A DNA stretch of 10,403 bases from Chloroflexota bacterium (lineage in GTDB: Bacteria > Chloroflexota > Anaerolineae > Anaerolineales > Anaerolineaceae): NCBI GenBank assembly GCA_011053085.1, contig DSBE01000247.1, positions 1-10,403 on the forward strand. The letters are read 5' to 3'. A program made the position numbers and the translations under genes. Each line of letters begins with the position of its first letter. The first letter of the stretch is position 1. Below, piece by piece: positions 6,942-10,403 of this stretch. Under the pieces are notes generated by a model. That model was not told the origin of the DNA. It saw nothing but the letters and a program-made list of their open reading frames with translations, and did no database searches.

Positions 6942-8609
6942 TTAGCCCGCACAACACGAGAGTTTATCAATGTCTCTAGAAAAGGATAGTGCGGCAATTT
7001 TAAGTCCCTCAACTTGGGTAAGATAGGGGAAGAGGGTCTCGGAAATATCCGATATTTTCAAGCCAAACTTGACCGCTAAAGTAGCTGTCTGAATAACCTC
7101 GCCAGCTTCAGCCGCCAAAACAGTGACCCCTAAAATGCGTCCAGATTTTTCATCTGCCACAATCTTAATAAAACCTCGTGTATTTCTTGCTGCTAATGCT
7201 CTGGGCACGTACTCCAGGGGTAACACATTCGCCATTACTTGATTCCCTTCACGTTTTGCTTGAGCCTCTGTTAGTCCCACTGTCGCAATTTGCGGATCAG
7301 TAAAAATGACACCTGGCATCGCTGACAAATCCAATGCCTTCTGGTTTTCATTAAATGCATTGTTTGCAGCAAGTGTTCCACTTGCTGCAGCTACGTAGAC
7401 ATACTCCGGGTTTGGGGTTACATCACCCGAAGCATAGATGGTTGGGTTAGAAGTTTGTTGATATTCGTCAATGATGATTGCGCCATTATTGTCCAGTTTG
7501 ACTCCAACCTGATCCAATCCCAAGCCGGCAGTATTGGGCTTTCGCCCTAAAGCAACCAGAATTTGGTCTGCTTCAAACTCCCGTGTTTGTCCCATCAACC
7601 TAGCGTGAACAATTCGGGTATCTCCGTTACGACTCACTCGTTCCACCTGGACACCTGTTAAAATGGTGATCCCTTCTTGCTCCAGATAGTCCTTAATCGC
7701 ACGTCCCACTTCCGGTTCATGGTCAGGTACAAGTCGAGCGCTGCGTTGTAAGATTAATACTTTTACACCCAACCGTGCCATCGTTTGGCCCAATTCTAAA
7801 GCTATGGCACGCCCCCCCATTATTATCAAAGATTTTGGCAGCACATCCAGATCCATCAAGGTGGTACTGGTGAGGGGCTGAGCTTCGATCAATCCGGGAA
7901 TTGGGAGAATTCGTGGTTGAGCACCCGTCGCGATCACATACCGTCTTGCCCGGTAATGCTTATTTCCAAGAAATACCGATCCATCAGCTGCGAAAGTAGC
8001 ATATCCCTCGATTAATTTGATATTCGGATAGGCCCCTAACACATCTACATATTTTTTTTGGCGCAGCGTGGAAACAAGCTCGTTCTTATGGTCCCGAACC
8101 TTAGACCAATCGAGACTGACCTGGGATGTCTCTACCCCCAAGAAGGGGTGGTGCCCGACGGTATGCCAGGCTTCAGCTGCCCTGATGAGTGCTTTACTGG
8201 GCACACAACCCACATTCACACAGGTACCACCGATGATTCCGCCATTAATAATTCCCACGCGGTATCCCATTTCCTCCCCTTTAATGGCAGCAGCAAAACC
8301 ACCTGACCCACCACCAATCACCAATAAATCGAAATCAACTTTTTCCTGCGCGGATGATTCGGTTTCAACTGCGGTCTCCTGCTGGTGAATAGCTTTTACA
8401 GAGGCGCTGTAACCTACAGCCGCAACTGCGTTACTGAGTTTTTTTACGTCAACCTCTTCGCTTGTAACGACAATTGCTTTTCCGGAATTCCATCCAGGTA
8501 CTTCTACGTTTTCCACACCCGGAACAGAAAGTAAACCATTCTTGACGTGTTCTGCGCATGAAATGCAGGTCATGCCAAGAATATCCAGCTCAATTCTTTG
8601 TTTTGCCAT
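6942..8609 (-). CDS. merA: Mercury(II) reductase with N-terminal heavy-metal-associated domain
   Basis: A 555-residue cytoplasmic flavoenzyme that reduces Hg(II) to volatile Hg(0) with NADPH. Residues 4-70 form an HMA (MerP-like) domain with the metal-binding GMTCISC (Cys15, Cys18). After a Gln/Glu/Ser-rich linker (75-90), the pyridine-nucleotide disulfide oxidoreductase core begins with VIGGGSGG (97-104, FAD), then the redox pair GGTCVNVGCVPSK (Cys130, Cys135), the NADPH Rossmann region LIIMGGRAIALELG (261-274), and YASGDV (392-397, FAD). The dimerisation domain ends with FPYLTQVEGLKIAA (527-540, with the conserved Tyr529) and the vicinal C-terminal pair SCCAG (Cys552, Cys553) that presents Hg to the partner subunit. 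All of these together separate MerA from dihydrolipoamide dehydrogenase. The ATG at 8609 has GGAG (8618-8621) 8 bases upstream. It begins 15 bases after the merR-type gene, so they are co-transcribed. No merT, merP, merC or merB is present in the window. Confidence 0.95.
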   Translation of the reverse strand: MAKQRIELDILGMTCISCAEHVKNGLLSVPGVENVEVPGWNSGKAIVVTSEEVDVKKLSNAVAAVGYSASVKAIHQQETAVETESSAQEKVDFDLLVIGGGSGGFAAAIKGEEMGYRVGIINGGIIGGTCVNVGCVPSKALIRAAEAWHTVGHHPFLGVETSQVSLDWSKVRDHKNELVSTLRQKKYVDVLGAYPNIKLIEGYATFAADGSVFLGNKHYRARRYVIATGAQPRILPIPGLIEAQPLTSTTLMDLDVLPKSLIIMGGRAIALELGQTMARLGVKVLILQRSARLVPDHEPEVGRAIKDYLEQEGITILTGVQVERVSRNGDTRIVHARLMGQTREFEADQILVALGRKPNTAGLGLDQVGVKLDNNGAIIIDEYQQTSNPTIYASGDVTPNPEYVYVAAASGTLAANNAFNENQKALDLSAMPGVIFTDPQIATVGLTEAQAKREGNQVMANVLPLEYVPRALAARNTRGFIKIVADEKSGRILGVTVLAAEAGEVIQTATLAVKFGLKISDISETLFPYLTQVEGLKIAALSFSRDIDKLSCCAG

Positions 8610-8624
8610 TTTTTTATCTCCAAT

Positions 8625-9041
8625 TTATTGTGAAACTACTTTATTTTCACTCACTAAGTGACAGATGCAATTCTTTCCGTCAATGTCATCTGTCGGAAAT
8701 GTTAGCCCCAAGGCATGCAATTCTCGCAGCTCAGTTTCGAGATGTTGAAGAATAACGATGCTCTCGGCAACTTCATCTGCTTTTTTTCTAATTCGATCTA
8801 ACAATGTACGACAAGGGGATTCATGGCGATCCCTCAGCGCAAGGATTTCTCGAATATCGTTCAAAGAGAGGTCGAGATGTCGAGCACCAGCAACCAATCG
8901 TAATCGTTCAATATCTTCCTGGGTGTAATCACGATATCCATTTGGGCTACGTTTCGGCGGGGGCAATACACCAGTTTCTTCATAAAAACGAATTGTTTTG
9001 GCGGGCACGCCAGTAACCTGGGATAGTTTACTTATTTTCAA
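8625..9041 (-). CDS. MerR-family metal-responsive transcriptional regulator
   Basis: A 138-residue dimeric activator-repressor. Residues 1-70 form the winged helix-turn-helix (KISKLSQVTGVPAKTIRFYEE, GYRDYTQEDIERL), followed by a dimerisation coiled coil (about 78-111) and a C-terminal metal loop. The cysteines are Cys77, at the start of the coiled coil, and Cys125 and Cys127 in NCICHLV. Cys77 and one of the latter match the outer mercury ligands of classical MerR, but the middle ligand (Cys117 in Tn501 MerR) is absent: the segment reads LHALGLTF. An extra Cys and His128 are in the loop. It may sense Hg(II) through a different trio, or another soft metal. The start is a TTG at 9039-9041, chosen because GAGG (9047-9050) lies 5 bases before it and the family N-terminus MKI- begins there. 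It is first in the operon with merA and is preceded by a MerR-type promoter, implying autoregulation. I leave the symbol blank because metal specificity is unproven. Confidence 0.9.
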   Translation of the reverse strand: MKISKLSQVTGVPAKTIRFYEETGVLPPPKRSPNGYRDYTQEDIERLRLVAGARHLDLSLNDIREILALRDRHESPCRTLLDRIRKKADEVAESIVILQHLETELRELHALGLTFPTDDIDGKNCICHLVSENKVVSQ

Positions 9042-9064
9042 AGAAACCTCTTTTTTTATTTTAT

Positions 9065-9095
9065 ATTATATTCCTTCCAGCTACTGGAATGTCAA
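9065..9095 (-). promoter_or_regulatory. MerR-type promoter/operator of the regulator-merA operon
   Basis: On the - strand a perfect -35 TTGACA (9090-9095) and a perfect -10 TATAAT (9065-9070) are separated by 19 bp instead of 17. The spacer contains the dyad TTCCAGTAGCTGGAA (9075-9089; 6-base arms, 3-base centre). A long spacer with a dyad between the two boxes is characteristic of MerR-family control, where the metal-bound regulator untwists the DNA to align the boxes. Transcription would start near 9058, giving a leader of under 20 bases before the TTG start. Confidence 0.88.
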
Positions 9096-9214
9096 CAAAT
9101 TCCCTCTTCCTATTGCCTTCTAATGAATGCACCATTCAAGTCTATTTGATAATTTCAATTGTTGAACGAACGATATTTTGTGGAAAAGGCATGGCTTCCT
9201 TCACCCCAGGCACA

Positions 9215-9298
9215 TCATATGTGAAACGCATACATCCCTTCCGCTGCAATCTGATCCACAATTTCTTCGGGTAATGAACAATTCGGTTTACAGGTCAT
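9215..9298 (-). pseudogene. Possible N-terminal remnant of an IS256-type transposase (27-residue frame)
   Basis: A 27-residue frame begins MTCKPNCSLPEEIV and continues DQIAAEGMYAFHI before a TGA. The pattern of a short polar start, then LPEE-(I/L)-(hydrophobic)-(E/D)-QIA-xxG-(hydrophobic), resembles the first helix of IS256-family (mutator-type) transposases as I recall them. Nothing recognisable follows, although another frame just downstream (about 9146-9196) reads MPFPQNIVRSTIEIIK, which could be a frameshifted continuation. There is no good ribosome site and no terminal inverted repeats were seen. It could equally be chance or a small unknown protein. Confidence 0.25.
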
Positions 9299-9401
9299 CT
9301 CATGATTCACTTCTTTTGGTCTCTCAACCAAAAAGAGGCCCAACCCATCTTTCTTGAATTTACAGAATCGATGTTACACTAACCATAAATTGGAGAGCGC
9401 C

Positions 9402-10403
9402 ATGAAATATCAACCGATCGCAACCATAAAATCTACGGAAGCACTCAAAATCCATTTGCACAATTTAGGCGTGGGCTTTCCTTTCGCACTCCTTGATGCG
9501 TCAGACTCCTCACCAATGGCTGACCAGTTCATATTGAATAATGGATTTGTGATTGGCAACCGTTTTTGCATCCATCCAATGGAAGGCTGGGACGGAACCT
9601 TTGACGGTAAACCTACCACTCACACAGCCCGCCGATGGCGTAATTTTGGCGCAAGCGGAGCGAAGTTAATCTGGGGCGGAGAAGCTGTAGCCGTAAGCCA
9701 TGAAGGGCGCGCCAATCCGAACCAGTTAATGATCAATGATGTTACAGCGCCATATCTACAGAAATTGTTGCGAGAACTTACAGATACCCACGAGCAAACT
9801 TATGGCTCCATCGATGCTCTCCTTGTTGGCCTGCAACTGACACACTCAGGCCGCTTTTCGAAACCTAACCTCTCAGATAAATTCGAACCTAAAGTCCTCT
9901 ATCGACACCCTTACTTAGAAGAGAAATTTCACACACAACAATCAGCGCACATTCTGAACGACGAAGAGATTGAAGCCATCATCCAGCAATTTATCCAAGC
10001 TGCCACACTTGCAGAGCAAATAGGATTTCAATTTGTCGATATAAAACATTGCCACGGATACCTCGGTCATGAATTTCTCTCAGCCAGAACAAGACCGGGA
10101 CGATTTGGCGGAAGTTTCGAGAACAGAACCCGATTTCTTCGAGAAATCGTCGCCGGTATCCGCCAACTTGCGCCCTCTCTTTCTATTGGTGTCAGGTTAA
10201 GTGCCTTTGATTTGATTGCTTTTTCTCCACATCCTGACACCAAAATCGGCTGCCCCGTGCAAACGAATGACTATCCACAGCCTTTTGGTGCCGCCGAACA
10301 GGATTTTCTTCAGATTGATCTCACAGAAACCCGGCAATTCCTGCAACTATGTGAAGATCTTGGTATTCAATTAATCAACCTGACTGCTGGCAGCCCCTAC
10401 TAC
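9402..10403 (+). CDS. Old Yellow Enzyme-family NADH:flavin oxidoreductase (3' truncated by window)
   Basis: The frame is open from the ATG at 9402 to the window end, giving 334 residues of an FMN-dependent TIM-barrel oxidoreductase of the OYE / 2,4-dienoyl-CoA reductase type. Visible family features: IGNRFCIHPMEGWDG (51-65, FMN-binding first strand), GAKLIWGGEAVAV (86-98), EGRANPNQL (101-109), LVGLQLTHSGRFS (141-153), the active-site segment DIKHCHGYLGHEFLS (213-227, His216/His218 and Tyr220), RFGGSFENRTRFLREIV (234-250), GVRLSAFD (263-270) and NLTAGSPYY at the edge. The usual NxRxDxYGG is changed to ARTRPGRFGG. About 45 residues precede the barrel, longer than typical. Whether a C-terminal iron-sulfur and FAD/NAD domain follows cannot be seen. 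GGAG (9392-9395) lies 6 bases before the ATG. It is divergent from the mercury operon. The likely role is reduction of an activated alkene; the substrate is unknown. Confidence 0.85.
   Translation, partial: MKYQPIATIKSTEALKIHLHNLGVGFPFALLDASDSSPMADQFILNNGFVIGNRFCIHPMEGWDGTFDGKPTTHTARRWRNFGASGAKLIWGGEAVAVSHEGRANPNQLMINDVTAPYLQKLLRELTDTHEQTYGSIDALLVGLQLTHSGRFSKPNLSDKFEPKVLYRHPYLEEKFHTQQSAHILNDEEIEAIIQQFIQAATLAEQIGFQFVDIKHCHGYLGHEFLSARTRPGRFGGSFENRTRFLREIVAGIRQLAPSLSIGVRLSAFDLIAFSPHPDTKIGCPVQTNDYPQPFGAAEQDFLQIDLTETRQFLQLCEDLGIQLINLTAGSPYY

Larger units (their letters stand above)
9042..9401. other. Divergent intergenic region, 360 bases
   Basis: It separates the mercury operon (-) from the OYE-type gene (+). 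The left end holds the MerR-type promoter. The middle (about 9100-9310) has no convincing full gene, only a short - strand reading frame that may be a transposase remnant. A 7-bp hairpin, TTTTGGT (9314-9320) with ACCAAAA (9327-9333) and loop CTCTCA, has no T-run on either side. The right end carries possible promoter elements for the + gene: TTGAAT at 9354-9359 and TACACT at 9375-9380, only 15 bp apart, so weak. Confidence 0.6.

Noticed and set aside
6942..8609. Generic dihydrolipoamide dehydrogenase
   Set aside because: The N-terminal HMA domain with GMTCISC, the C-terminal SCCAG pair and the adjacent MerR-type regulator identify mercuric reductase.
9089..9274. 61-residue + strand frame in the intergenic region
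   Set aside because: Starts inside the MerR-type promoter, has no ribosome site or recognisable domain, and opposes the possible transposase remnant.
9314..9333. Hairpin TTTTGGT/ACCAAAA as a terminator
   Set aside because: No T-run follows on either strand and no gene ends there; it may be an operator or chance.

Overview
The window reads as ordinary bacterial chromosome carrying redox, sugar-catabolic and metal-resistance genes. It holds seven complete protein genes and two genes cut by the window edges. No rRNA, tRNA, CRISPR array or intact mobile element is visible. Moderate GC, GTG/TTG starts with purine-rich Shine-Dalgarno sites, sigma70-type promoters, and a mix of a sarcosine-oxidase-like dehydrogenase, cytosolic sulfatase, UroD-family protein and variant phosphofructokinase would fit an anaerobic or facultative Chloroflexota (Anaerolineae-like) genome. 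That assignment is an impression from protein style, not a computed placement.

Layout. Bases 1-1347 (+): the tail of a [2Fe-2S]/BFD-type protein is translationally coupled to a DAO-family FAD oxidoreductase. This is the arrangement of multi-subunit amino-acid or opine dehydrogenases (HcnBC, OoxAB, sarcosine-oxidase-like). A bidirectional terminator follows. Bases 1402-3997 (-): pfkA lies downstream of a formylglycine-type sulfatase. A short intergenic region at 3998-4081 carries apparently overlapping divergent promoters. Bases 4082-5152 (+): a uroporphyrinogen-decarboxylase-family protein of unknown substrate ends in a perfect 13-bp bidirectional hairpin shared with the convergent ribulokinase gene araB (5185-6852, -). 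Bases 6942-9041 (-): a merR-merA operon, read regulator first. Bases 9042-9401: a 360-base divergent intergenic region. Bases 9402-10403 (+): the N-terminal part of an Old Yellow Enzyme-type flavin oxidoreductase that continues beyond the window.

How the genes work together. The clearest regulatory unit is the mercury operon. Its promoter has a consensus -35 and -10 separated by 19 bp, with a 15-base dyad in the spacer, the hallmark of MerR-activated promoters. The regulator therefore probably controls itself and the reductase from one site. The sulfatase, UroD-family protein and ribulokinase may form a sugar-use neighbourhood (sulfate ester removal, unknown step, ketopentose phosphorylation), with phosphofructokinase feeding glycolysis, but this is inferred only from adjacency.

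No clearly new system is evident. The points most worth following are the MerR-type promoter, the altered cysteine set of its regulator, the Asp-to-Asn change in the PfkA metal site, and the sulfatase/UroD divergent pair with a possible shared operator.
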